From Distichodus sexfasciatus (lineage: Eukaryota > Chordata > Actinopteri > Characiformes > Distichodontidae), in the NCBI GenBank assembly GCA_032718565.1, contig JAVGVS010000004.1:7555529-7619528 (forward strand): a stretch of DNA of 64,000 nucleotides, written 5' to 3'. A program made the translations under genes and the position numbers. This document shows positions 12,276 to 23,896 of the stretch, one piece after another; the first letter of the stretch is position 1, and each line of letters starts with the position of its first letter. Below the pieces are notes generated by a model. The model saw only the letters and a program-made list of their open reading frames with translations. It was not told the DNA's origin and ran no database searches.

Positions 12276-13150
12276 TTACATGGATTGTCTAAGTTACACT
12301 CAAATGTATGTTTTGTTAAAAGTTTGATAAACATGGCCACAGATTCTTGCTTCCATCTTGGCCCAGGTGGACTCCATTCTCTGACTCTATCTCACTGCTG
12401 CCAAGTGGGTGCTGTGATGCACTGAGCGTGCTCTGTGTAGATGTCATCCTGCCAACTCAACACCAATCACCATCACTCTTTGCAAAGAGAGAAAAATAAT
12501 GTTTTTGCAACAATGTATCATTTTGCTGTTTGTAAAGAAGACTTTGCTGGAAAAGCTACTGCATTTTAAAAGTAGCTTTGCTACTGATACGCCATAGAAA
12601 TAAGAAGATATTTTCATTTATATATCCTATTAGGAATCGTAAGTCGCTCTGGAGAAGAGTGTCTGATAAACACTGTAAATGTAAAATAAAATGCACATCA
12701 GCGCAACAAACCTCCACAAACGTTCCGGATGTGGCTTGTTGTACGGCATTGAAGAGGTCGGTGTGTATAATCTCATGCCTGTAGAATATGTAATGAGCTT
12801 GGCTCAGTTTAACACCATGTGCCTAAGAGGTTTATACAAACAGGAGCTTCAGCGACTGAATCGGTGCTACAAGAACTGGGGTTTGGCCAGAATTTACACA
12901 GAATTTACAGCAGGCTGCAGTTTTGCAAATATCTGTATTTGTCTGGATAATTGAACCATACAGATGGTCTGCTCCCTTCCATCTCTCTCTTTCTCTCTCT
13001 CTCTGTTCCCCCATCATCATCCTAAGAGACATTTTCCGCACCACATGTCCCTAAATGTCCAGTTCAGTGAACCATTTTGCACAGCACAAACACACACACA
13101 CACACAAACATGCATACATACATGCTCACGTACAAACAGATGCATGTACA

Positions 13151-13505
13151 CTAGGGGTGTAATGATACATCGATCTACATCAAATCAAAGCTTCAATGAT
13201 CAATGGACCCAAAATGAAACCATTGATCAGACATCATTCATATTGTAACACCACTTTATATCGAACAGAGGGTCTGTTTTTATTCACAGAGAAGCTTAGG
13301 AATGAAAATGTCAAATGATATTTGAGTTGCTTTTTGTGATTTGATATGAATGGAAGTGATGGTGTTAAATCATCACATGATGTAATTTCATATTGATCTC
13401 TGGCTCCTAAATCGAATCGATTGGAAATCATATCATAGCAGTCTTTGTGATATGAGCAGACATTGAATCTTTATCCATTGAATCAATATGATGTTGTATT
13501 GTATA
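13151..13505 (+). repeat. TAGGGGTGTAA-family MITE, fullest copy
   Basis: Starts CTAGGGGTGTAATGATACAT. Landmarks are CATTGATCAGACATCATTCA, GTTGCTTTTTGTGATTTGAT, GGCTCCTAAATCGAATCGAT, ending near GATGTTGTATTGTATAAACC. The same landmarks in the same order define other copies at 18264, 30878, 44727, 46573, 48947 (plus strand) and 25425, 25953 and 52350 (minus strand). The TAGGG-TGT-A end suggests a hAT-type MITE. Confidence 0.65.
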
Positions 13506-14000
13506 AACCATTTCTGTAGCTTCAAAAAATCTGCACACTGACATTAAAGAGTAAAGAAAAACAAAAAATACGAAGAGGAAAAGTCTTGCTATTTTGGGCC
13601 GTAGTGTGGATGCAAACTCATTAACATTTACTTTCTTTAATTGTGAGCAACACTAGCACCTTAAATAGAATTGTGGGCCTGGTGGCCCATTGTATGAGTG
13701 AGTTTGGAGAAAACCCTAATTTTACCTTCCGGACCCAGACTTTTCCACCTCTGCATTAAAATGACTCATTAACATGAAAAAGAGCACTAATCAGTTAATC
13801 AATCAGATCAACGAGCATGTAATCTGTGCCTTTCCAATTCATGCACAAGGTCGTTAGAACAGCCGAGAGTCAAATACAAAGCTGTCGATCAGGGCACTGA
13901 GTGACTTGCCCATGTAACTACACATTAGTTTTGAGATAATTGTCTTGTGTGGACATTGTGTCAATGTTCCAAAATAAGTGCATCATCCATTTATTATATA

Positions 14001-15453
14001 CAGTCATAGTTAGGACACCCCACTAAATATTTTAATCTTTATTAAGAAATATCAACATATTACTATTTAATCCTCTTTCAGATTATATCTATGGATAATG
14101 GTTATATAACTGCACCTTCTGTGCTAAAACAAGAAAAATGTATTTATTTAACTAATGAAATGAACTAAAATGCCAATTCATACTGAGAAAAAAGATAGGA
14201 CACCCTCACATTCATTGATATTTAAAATGTCTAGAATTAGACTCAGGTGGACCATATAAGGTTAAAATGATTACAACTTTCTTACAGAGCTTTTTGGTGA
14301 AACCTGTCCTATTTCAAATTTTGTCTCTTGATTGTTGAAATGAGTGCCTTCACCATGGTTAGATCCAGAGATCTCTGTGGCTTTCAGAAATACGATTGTA
14401 GATGCATATGAGTCTAGAAAATGAAATAAAAAGATCTCAAGAGACTTTGGAATCAGTTGTTCCACTGTCTGGAAGATAATTTGCAAGCAGAGAATATTTA
14501 AATTACTTGTTAACATGGCCAGGTCAGGCCGTCCAAGCAAGTTCAGCACAAGATGCTGAAAAAAGTCTCCAAAGATCCTAAAATCTCATCATGGGTCATA
14601 CAGAAGGCTCTTACCACAGTTGATGTCAAGGTTGATGCATCTACCATCACAGGTTTGATTTACATAGGAGGTGTGCAAGAAGGAAACCTTGCTGTCAAAA
14701 AAAAAAACCTCTCAGGGTAAGACTGAAGTTCACCAGAGGTCACCTAGACAAAGACCAGGCCTTTAGAACAACATGCTTTGGACAGATCAATCTAATCTGT
14801 GAAACAAGGAGGGTGGAAATGTCATGGTTTGGAGCTGCTTTGCTGCAGCAGGACCTGGTCAGCTCACCATCACCAAATCCACTATGAATTCTTCTTTATA
14901 TCAGAGGGGGCTTGACTACAATGTATAACCATCTGTCCAGATGTTGAAGCTGAAGTGGGTGTTGACCATGCAGCATGGCAATGACCCAAAACAATGCAGT
15001 AAATCTACCAAGGAATGACTTAGGAGGAAGAAATGGAGAGTTCTGGAATGGCCAGGTCAAAGCACAGAACTGAATGGTATTGAGGTGCAGTGGGGTGATT
15101 TGAAATGGGCCGTGCCTGCAAGACATCCTTTAAACATAACACAGCTTAAGGAATTTTGCATTGAAGAGTGGGGAAAATGTTTGCCGGTTGATGTCAGAGA
15201 TTGATAGATAGTTATAGAAAAGGTTATAGAGCATAGGGTGTCCTAACTTTTTTTCTTGGAATGAATTGCCATCTTAGTTAATTTCTTTTTTTAAACAAAT
15301 GAATTTGTTTCTTGTGTTTGCAACACAAGAATGATGCAATTATATAACCTTTATCTATAAATATAATCTGAAAGAAGATTATATTGATATGTTGATATTC
15401 CTTAATAAAGAATGAAATATTTAGTGGAGTGTCCTAACTTTTTCACATGCCTG
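14001..15453 (+). mobile_element. Tc1/mariner-like element, degenerate transposase
   Basis: Long terminal inverted repeats of about 120 bp share the core TTAGGACAC-CC-ACTAAATATTT. TA dinucleotides flank the element (13999-14000 and 15454-15455), as expected for Tc1. The plus strand carries a transposase broken by many stops and frameshifts. Recognisable pieces include a Tc1-style DNA-binding stretch near 14510-14620 and a C-terminal segment near 15010-15230. The element is dead but structurally whole. Confidence 0.75.
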
Positions 15454-15470
15454 TATATACTGTATATATA

Positions 15471-17087
15471 CAGTGCTGCTTGAAACTTTGTGAACCCCTT
15501 TCTGTATTTCTGCATATATATGACCTAAAACATCAGAATTTCACAGAAGTCCTAAAAGTAGTTAAAGAGAACCCAAATAAACAAATGAGACAAAGATCTT
15601 ATACTTGGTTATTTACTGACTGAGGAAAATGATCTGTGTGTGGCAAAAGTATGTGAACCTTTGCTTTCAGTATCTGTTGTGGCCCCTTGTGCAACAATAA
15701 CTGCAACTAAACATTTCCAGTTGTAACGACAGGCAGGTGAACCCAAACGCAGAGTCGATAAAACCAGGTCGTAGGCACAGGGGTGAATTGTCGAAAAATC
15801 GCAGGTTTATTCAGGCAGGGGTCAGTACCAAAATACACAGTCCACGAGGCAAACAAATCCGAATCGTCAGAAGCAGAGGGGTAATACAAAAACAGAAAGC
15901 AAGGGTCAAACCGAAAACAGGCAAACACAAGAAACGCTCGGTACGTAGCACAAGGCATAACAATACTTCGCAAACAACAATAGCGACTAAGGGTCTTTAA
16001 ATACTGGAAGGTCGTCCCTGATAGGCTAATACTCCGGTGACGTAGATCTGGTGCGCAGAGGTTGCTGTGACGATCTGGAGTCTGATGAGGTGGACTCCTC
16101 CCTGGGTCTGGGCTGGGCTCTTACACCAGTAAATGTTGATCAGTCCTGCACATTGTCTTTTAGCCCATTCCTGTGTGCAGATCAGCTTTAGCTCTGGGAT
16201 GCAGGTGGGTTTCCTCAAATGAACTGCTCACTCCACAACCTTCCATAACATTTTGATTGGATTCAGGTCATGACTTTGACTTGGCCATTCCAAAACATGA
16301 ACTTTATTCTATTTCAACCATTCCTTGGTAGTACGACTCGTTTGCTTACGGTTATTGTCTTGCTGCATGACCCACTTCCTCCGTTTCAGTTCACGGACAG
16401 ATGCCAAAACATTTTCCTTTAGAATTCACTGGTATGAATCAGAATCCATTGCTCCATCAATGATGGCAAGCCGTCCTGGCCCAGCTGCATCAAAACAAGC
16501 CTAAACCATGATCCTACCACCACCATGTTTCACAGATGGGATGAAGTGTTTTCCTTTCTCCAAACATAACACTTCTTATTTAAACCAAAAAGTGCTATTT
16601 TGTTTTCATCTGTGCACTAAACATTGTTCCATTATCCCTCTGGTTTGTCCACGTGATCTTTAGCAAACTGCAGATGGGCAACAATGTTCTTTTTGGACAG
16701 CAGTGGCTTTCTCCCTTCAACCCTGCCATGCACACCACTGTTCTTCCATCTTCTTCTGATGGTGGACTCATGAACATTAACACTGGCCAATGTGAGAGAG
16801 GCTTTTAGTTGCTTAGAAGTTACCCTGGGATCCTTTGTGACCTCACCAACTATTACACACATTGTTATTGGCGTGATCTTTGTTGGTTGACCTCTCCCAT
16901 GGAGGGTGACAGTGGTCTTGAATTTCTTCCACTTGTACACAGTCTGTCTGGTGCGGATTGGTGAAGTCCAATTGGGTTCTCTTTATCCACTTTTAGGACT
17001 ACTGTGAAAATCTGATAATGTTTTAGGTCATATTTATGTAGAAATATAGAAAGTTCTAAAGGGTTCACAAACTTTCAAGCAGCACTG
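15471..17087 (-). mobile_element. Tc1/mariner-like element interrupted by a solo LTR
   Basis: Terminal inverted repeats begin CAGTGCTGCTTGAAACTTTG on the left and end with the matching CAAGCAGCACTG on the right, with flanking TA (15469-15470 and 17088-17089). The minus strand encodes recognisable transposase pieces: GRGQPTKITP, TKDPRVTSKQLKASL, STIRRRWKNSGVHGR and KPLLSKKNIVAHLQFAKDH (16632-16940). Removing the 404-bp LTR and its duplicated 5 bp leaves about 1.2 kb, near the usual Tc1 length. It is inactive. Confidence 0.8.
15722..16125 (-). mobile_element. Solo LTR (404 bp) with perfect 5-bp target duplication
   Basis: The unit starts TGTAACG and ends CTCTTACA, so the termini are TG...CA with a 5-bp inverted repeat (TGTAA/TTACA). 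It is flanked on both sides by CCAGT (15717-15721 and 16126-16130). On the minus strand it has a TATA-like TATTTAAAG near 15999-16007, followed downstream by AATAAA at 15806-15811, the order expected of an LTR. No internal retroelement sequence remains, consistent with LTR-LTR recombination. It lies inside a Tc1-like element and is therefore younger. Confidence 0.85.
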
Positions 17088-17200
17088 TACATAAAGCTAT
17101 ACATATGTATAGCTTCATTTAGATCCTTGTGTCAGTGATCTGATGAGGATATGACGAATAGACAGGCGCTTACAAACTTCCAGTGGCCAGGTTAGGCGGC

Positions 17201-17593
17201 TGTCAGAATGCTCGCGATTCGGACAGGGATCTGGTTAGGATGTAACGAATTGCTACTCGTTAGCCGTTAGCCCTTATAGCGTGGTGGTTAGCCCAAACGC
17301 GGCTGAGAGTGCGAGTAGGAAGGATAGCCATGCAAGTTGATTTAAGAACTCTCTTACACAAAGAATCAGGATTACCACAATGATCCAAGTTCTAACAGCA
17401 CCCACTCTAACAAAGAGATGAACCCAATAACTGGTGCACTCACAGTTGATGCCGAAATGAATCGGAAAGAGGGCCAGGTTGACTCAATGGCAGAGCGATT
17501 TGCCGCGAGGAAATGACTCCTTTTATACCCATTGAACCGCGACCGGCCGCGTCCCAATCCAACTACCGGCCGCGGGAGGCAGTGCCCATGACA
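17201..17593 (-). mobile_element. Second LTR-like unit (393 bp)
   Basis: Begins TGTCAGAATG and ends GCCCATGACA, with TGTCA/TGACA terminal inverted repeats. On the minus strand a strong TATA box, GGGTATAAAAGG, lies about 65 bases from the 5' end. GC content is much higher than the flanks. The flanking 5-mers (GCGGC and CCTTG) do not match, so either the insertion is old or rearranged or the boundary is slightly wrong. No internal coding sequence is attached. Confidence 0.5.
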
Positions 17594-18263
17594 CCTTGGC
17601 AGAAAGAGGCTTATTCTTCTTACTGCACAATGTCCACACAGACAATTATCTCAAAACTAATCTACAGTTAAGTCACTCAGCACACCAATTGACTGCTTTA
17701 TATTTGACTCTCTGTCATTCTAAAGACCTTGTACATAAATTAGAAAGGCACAGATTACACACCTTGTTTTTCCACTTTGATTTTGGAAAAAAGCATTGAA
17801 AAACAACACAACGTTTTTGGGTTTCGATTTTTGGTTTTAATTTGAAAAAGCAATGAATCAGTGCTACACAGATTTTCCAGCTCAGAGACACAACGTGACC
17901 ATCCTGACCTCTGTGTGAGAGCTTAATGTCTCTGTCTCGTACTCTCAGCATCCGTCAAGGATTCTGGAACAGCCTTCATCCACAGTATCTTTCTCAAACC
18001 CTAAGCACGTTTCAACAGGCTAAAGCCAAGTCTGATTTCCACACAGCGGCGAGACGAGAGAGAATAGAATTATAACAGAGCTTGCTGAGCTAAAAATGCA
18101 TCACAGCGGGCCTGAGCTGTGTGCAGTACTGCCCATCGGGACGGTTATCGATTCTGCAGTTTCCCACTTAACATGGAGCAGGAACACACTGATAATCCCA
18201 GCAGATGCTACAACCGCCTCAAAGGCGCGTTTATGTGTGGAGGTGGTATATCAGAGCGGACTA

Positions 18264-18515
18264 TGGGTGTAACAATACATCCATACATTGATTCACTGAT
18301 CAATGAGCCCAAAGCACCCATCCAAAATAAAAACATTGATCAGACATCACACATATTGTAACATCACTTATTTTAAACAGGAGGTCTATGTTTTATTAAA
18401 GGAGAAGATTGTTTTCCATTGGACCTCAGGACCAAAGACATCAAATGATATTTTAGTTGCTTTTTGTGATTTGATATGACAGACATATTGGCAGACATTA
18501 AATCGTTATTCAGGT
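18264..18515 (+). repeat. TAGGGGTGTAA-family MITE, 3' truncated
   Basis: CTATGGGTGTAACAATACAT, AACATTGATCAGACATCACA, TTAGTTGCTTTTTGTGATTT, then ends near CAGACATTAAATCGTTATTC with an internal deletion. Confidence 0.6.
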
Positions 18516-18633
18516 TTTGGAGGAAGCCTAATTTTGGAGTAATCCTAAACGCAGTCTAAATTTTACCTGCTGAACCCAGAATGTTCCACCTCTGCAACAC
18601 AATGACTAATTAACATGAATAAGAACACTAATT

Positions 18634-18872
18634 TGGGCAGTAGATAGTGTAACAGAGAGTTGGGCCTGTGATTGAAAGGTCGCTGGTTCAAGTCCTGGAC
18701 CGGTAGAGATACCACTGAGGTACTCATGAGCAAGGTACTGTTCCCCATGCACTGCTCCCTGGGTGCTGCCAAAAAAGCTGACCACTGCTCCTTCACAGAT
18801 GTGTCAAATGCAGTGGTCACATTTCGTTGTGCTGCTGTGGTTTGTGCACAATGACAAGTAATCACTCAATCA
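18634..18872 (+). repeat. tRNA-derived SINE, near full length
   Basis: Head TGGGCAGTAGATAGTGTAAC, B-box-like GGTTCAAGTCC, body with GTACTCATGAGCAAGGTACT and CTGCTCCTTCACAGATGTGT, tail GTGCACAATGACAAGTAATC. The head would be scored as a degenerate tRNA, but the shared body shows it is a retroposon. Confidence 0.7.
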
Positions 18873-19364
18873 TGATGAAACTTGTCATTTACAGGTGAGA
18901 GTGAGTCAATACAAACCCAAATCTTCAGACAGGAGAGAAAACAACTAGTAAGTTACAGCCAACAAATGAATAAAAAATATTTTTTCACAACAGAAGTCTG
19001 GCATGACTTCACAAATGCAAACAAAGGAGAATCTATGCACAAAGCAACAGTCACATTCTCCTCAAGATGTGGGGTGAGAATCCAAAGTTTGCACAAGAAA
19101 TAGAATCCAGTATCTGAGTCTGACCAAAATCCAGCAGCATCAAAGCAAAACCAGGCTGGCAATGTCAACCTGGCCCCACAAATAAATATTTCACAAAAAT
19201 ATAAAGAATGAATTCCTGATTTACACTACGCACAACAGCAGAGTGTGAACTGCAGCAATAAATGGAATTGTTAGGATCAATGTTTAACCTGCTTGTTATG
19301 CAAAGAGGATGTGAGATTTTACAAAGCACTAACACAACACTCAGGTCAGGGTTCAGACTGCCTT

Positions 19365-19648
19365 AAAGGAGAGAGAGAGAGAGAGAGAGAAGAAGAGACA
19401 GAAAGTGGAAGAGAGATGGGTAGAGGAAAAGTAAGGAAGACAGAATGAAAACAGTAGAAAAGAGGATGAAAGAGAGGACAGAAAGAAAGAGAGAGGGAGA
19501 GGGAGAAAGGAAGAGAGAAAGAATGACAGTGAAAGAGAGAGGGAGAGGAAGCGAGAAATAAAAGTGGTAAGACTTGAGATTAAAGGAAAGAGAGGGCGTG
19601 ATAAAAAATAAGGAGACAGATAGAGAGAAAGAGAGACAGGTGTTTAGT
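19365..19648 (+). repeat. Polypurine (GA-rich) tract
   Basis: About 280 bases almost entirely A/G on the plus strand, beginning with a (GA)n run at 19370-19390 and continuing as imperfect GAGAAAGA/GGAAGAG. Non-coding. Confidence 0.75.
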
Positions 19649-19887
19649 TGTTGATATGCAGATGAGTTCTACACTGGTGTTCAGATCTACTGATTGCTCA
19701 ACTCTGCTGCTGCTGTGCTCCATCTCAACACTGATCCTCACATCACTCACTCTCCTCCCAGCGATTGTGTTCTTTTTTTTTTTTGCTTCCGGACTCGAGT
19801 GAACGAGAGGAAATTTTTATTTTCCTCAAACTCCGTCTCCCCTCCCCGTGACCTCACCGTCGGTCCAGAGACGTGCCCGCAGCGGGC

Positions 19888-22067
19888 ATTTTTTTCCATT
19901 ATGGATTTTCCTTTAGCACCATTTTCTGTATATTACACATTATTATTTGGATTTTTTAAAATTGTCTTTTGTTTGGTCTTTTATGGGGCAGTTGGTAGCA
20001 TAGTGGTTAGGAAGTTCACCCCGTGATTGGAAGGTCGGAGGTTCAAATTCCGGAGCATTAAAGGTACCTTTGAGGTACTCATGAGCAAAGCACCGCCCCC
20101 AAGCACTGCTCCCTGGGCACTTTTCTCAGTTGGATATAGATGTCCTGCTTTACTCCTCTCTTCATCCGTCTGTCTATGTCCAAAATGTAAACATTTTTAT
20201 CCTCAGAAGAGTGTCCCTTCTTCTTTATGTCATCACAGTGACAAGGTTGTGGGAGTTCTCCCAGGAATGCTAATGTCTGGAGTGTGCTCTTTGGAACGGT
20301 GTAAAAAGTCAGTGTGCTTTGGGATCTGGACTCGTGAAAGAGTCTATCCTTACTTCAACCCCACTGCAGGACTACAGTACCCACAATTCCCACAACATCT
20401 TAGAATGCCAAAGCACTTGAGCTTGTATGCTCTCATGCAGATTGTTCAAGGAACCAAATTCATGAATAGCATGAAAAATGGATGCCAGCTACAGCTTCTA
20501 TTGCTTTTTTTTGCAATAGCACTAGCTAATGCTGATTTGATGCTAACATAACATTACAAAGTCCCTGATGCATGCTGTCAGTAATTAGCCAGCATTACTG
20601 TGAACACATGCAAAGTTGGGGGTCAATAAAATGTGGTGTTAGTAGTTACATTTTTAAAGAGTAATAATATTACAGTACTTATTACTTTCACTAGTGTAAT
20701 AGGTACTTAGTAACACTGCTCATTCAAGCGGGATTGGCGAGCTGACGGGCGGCCAAGACAAACATGAGGCCTGGCCTCATGTTTAATGCGCGCCACGTCG
20801 GAGTCGCCCGCGGCAGCGCCGTTTACGAGCAAATGCCACCGCCGCCGCTACCACCGCAATTACGGAGAGAACCGAGCCGCTATTTATCCCGGACATCTCC
20901 AAATGCTAAATCTCACAAATCACCGACCACGACCTCGCGACTCGAGCCAAGAGCGATTTCAAGATTTCGCCTTGTTGCTAAGTGCCTCTGATTAAACTGA
21001 GGTGAGATTGTGTGCTGTGCCTGCCAATGACACAACACCGCCCATTTTTTTTTCACTTTCAGCAGAAAATATGGGAAGTTTCAATGGCCTGAGGCATCAA
21101 AAGATAAGACACTGGATGGAAACACACCTTGATTCACAACTTGGCCCTTGTGAGGGTAGCTGTTCGGATAAAGTGGATTCATTTTTAGCAGAAGCTAGTT
21201 GTGTGACACTGTTATGGGGGATAGGCGTTGAAAATAATATGATGAGCAATGTTACTAAGTACCTATTACACTAGTAAATAATAAGTACTGTAATATTATT
21301 ACTTTAAATGTAACCACACCACATTTTATTGACCCACCTAACTTTTGCATGTGTGTTCACAGTACGCTATTTAGTTACGACAGCATGCATCAGGGACTTT
21401 GTAATGTTATGTTAGCATTAAATCAGCATTAGCTAGTGCTACTGCAAAAAAAAGCAATAGAAGCTGTAGCTGGCATCCATTTTTCATGCTATTTATGAAT
21501 TTGGTCCTTGAACACCTGCATGAGAGCATAACCAAATTACACGGCATGAACTAAAAATGTTAGGGGAATTGTGGGGTACTGTAGTCCTGCAGTGGGGTTG
21601 AAGTAAGGATGGACTCTTTCACAAGTCCAGATCCCAAAGCACACTGACTTTTTACACCGTTCCAAAGAGCACACCCAGACATTAGCATTCCTGGGAGAAC
21701 TCCCACAACCTTGTCACTGTGATGACATAAAGAAGAAGGGACACTCTTCTGAGGATAAAAATGTTTACATTTTGGACATAGACAGACGGATGAAGAGAGG
21801 AGTAAAGCAGGACATCTATATCCAACTGAGAAAAGTGCCCAGGAGCAGTGCTGGGGCGGTGCTTTTTGCTCATGAGTACCTCAAAGGTACCTTTAATGCT
21901 CCGGAATTTGAACCTCCGACCTTCCAATCATGGGGTGAACTTCCTAACCCACTATGCTACCAACTGCCCCATAAAAGACCAAACAAAAGACAATTTAAAA
22001 AAATCCAAATAATAATGTGTAATATACAGAAAATGGTGCTAAAGGAAAATCCATAATGGAAAAAAAT
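19888..22067. repeat. 2.2 kb inverted duplication: arms about 830 bp, spacer about 510 bp
   Basis: Arm 1 (19888-20727) and arm 2 (21241-22067) are reverse complements over nearly their whole length. The outer ends are ATTTTTTTCCATTATGG and its complement; the inner ends are AACACTGCTCATT and its complement. By eye identity is high, with one divergent block around 20395-20470 against 21500-21580. Each arm contains the head of a tRNA-derived SINE (19983-20130 and 21830-21975). The spacer includes a CpG-rich block and a small 11-bp-arm palindrome (20761-20783). No flanking duplication was found, so inverted duplication, foldback element and long-TIR transposon remain open. Confidence 0.85.
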
Positions 22068-23767
22068 CAGGTAACAAACGGCTGATATATTCCTGTAATG
22101 TTATCTGTAAAAAGAAGTTAAGAAGCCTTTTGGATGAGAGGCAAAACACCACCAAGAACTTTTGATTGAAGCTCTCAAGATGATTTAAAATACCCACCCC
22201 AGCCTGGAGCTCTCAGTAAAGTCGTGTATAATGGGGGTGAAATCCAGGCATCAGCTCTGCAGCTCAGACTGTGGTGGTTAATGTTCAGGAATACGAGGTT
22301 CCCTGTTACATAAAGCCTTTTTAGAACAGGAAGAAAGTGTCTGAGAGCTCTGCCGAAGTAAGGACTACTTAAGGATTAAGGACGGCAGGTGTCCACTCTG
22401 CAGACGGATGAGAAGAAGACCTGTGCTGATAAAGCCACCCTGAAGGAAGTGTGCAAAAAGCGGCCGGCTGCTAATGATACAGCCAAAAAATCCTGCCTAT
22501 ACACCTTTAAAATGGACATCACAATCTCACAGTCACTCCTTGCATCCCCATTTATCACTTTCAGTTGTTGTTCATTTGCAAACCTTTCACTGTGTTTAAA
22601 TTTCTTTTCATCCCTTTCTGCCTGGTGCTGTATTTCTTTATTGTACTTTATTGTACTTTTATAAGTATACTTTTACTAAAATCTGATTAATGTTTTGGTG
22701 AATTTCAAAATAATATCAGATTAGACAATAAAAAAAATCATTATTAATCACTTAATCATTTGCATTTAAGCAGAAGCAGTTAAAATGCCCATTGTGTTTT
22801 ACACATAACAATAAAATCTTGAATCTTCCTCTCCGCCCGGAGTGATATCTGAAGTTCATTTCTGTTTTTTTTTTTAACTCCTCAGCCCAAAAGCACCCAA
22901 ACCTCTTCATGGGACTGTGAAACTCAAGTTGCTTTATCAAGAGAATAAAAATATCCTATAAACTGACCACAGAGTCCTCGAATATTTCTGGTACAGATTT
23001 TACATCACCCTGGCTCGTTAGTTAGCTGGGCTTCACGCTCAGCTGTTCCGCTTCTGTCAGTTTTCTCCTCCTCATACGCAATTACAGGAACCTGTGACCT
23101 GAAAGATTGCAAACCGACATGGGCAAAAACGAACAGCCATTTCCAGTCTTTCCTGGAAATGAACAGGCTTCAGAAATTAATTTACAGCATCACAAAGACA
23201 TGAATCTTACACTGAGGGTCATGTATTAAAAAAAGTCGCCGAAAAGACCTGTATGAAAAAGGGGAAGAGGATGACCTGAAGCAGAAGAAAAGACTTGGGT
23301 CTGACTGGTGTGCAGCAGTGATGGAAAGTGAGGAGAAAGACAGTAATAACCTTTGTAAGCTAGAGCAATGCAAGACGTACATGGCCTCATTTGGAGGAGT
23401 GTGACTTAGGGCCGGGAGCATCACACATCCCTCTTTTCCACCGCATCAGTGCCAATGCCAGTCCAGAGTGGGTTCCCAAGTTTGAAACCGATTCCACTGC
23501 TATCACACAGGGGAACAACTGGTGTTTCTGTGAGCTCTGGATTTTGTTTTTGGTTTCACATTTTCTGGCTGAATGAACATATTGACCCTTGCTTAAACAA
23601 ACCTGAGAAACAATTATTGGATTTTAATTTTCTCAAGATGATGAGAAAAATAAGCTTTCAAGATGACAAGGAAAACAAGTCGCAAACCCAAGATTATGAG
23701 AAAATTAAGTAACTACCTTGAGATGTTAGGAAAAATCATGAGATCACAAGAAAAATAAGTCAGGCAG
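22068..23767. other. Non-coding stretch, nothing recognised
   Basis: No supported gene. 23600-23770 has loose repeats of AAGATGA-GAGAAAAATAAGT, again near 23985-24080, which look like decayed simple sequence. 23897-25092 and 26131-27667 also show nothing beyond isolated GC-rich patches. Confidence 0.45.
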
Positions 23768-23896
23768 CTTTTGGGAGCACCCTGTGAGCAGTGCTTGGGG
23801 ATGGTACCTTGCACATCATTACCTCAGTGGCACAGTTTGGGACTTGAACCAGCCACTCTCCAGTCACCTGGCCAACTTACGTTATTAACAGCCCCT
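23768..23896 (-). repeat. tRNA-derived SINE fragment
   Basis: Minus strand: GGGGCTGTTAATAACGTAAG resembles the SINE head, followed by GGTTCAAGTCCC and the complement of GCAGTGCTTGGGGATGGTAC. The body and tail are lost. Confidence 0.5.

Noticed and set aside
15737..16000. 87-residue open frame, Arg/Lys-rich
   Set aside because: It lies wholly within the solo LTR, antisense to its TATA/AATAAA orientation.
20027..20551. 174-residue plus-strand open frame
   Set aside because: It runs through a SINE head and one arm of the inverted duplication; the equivalent frame in the other arm is broken, and no domain is recognisable.
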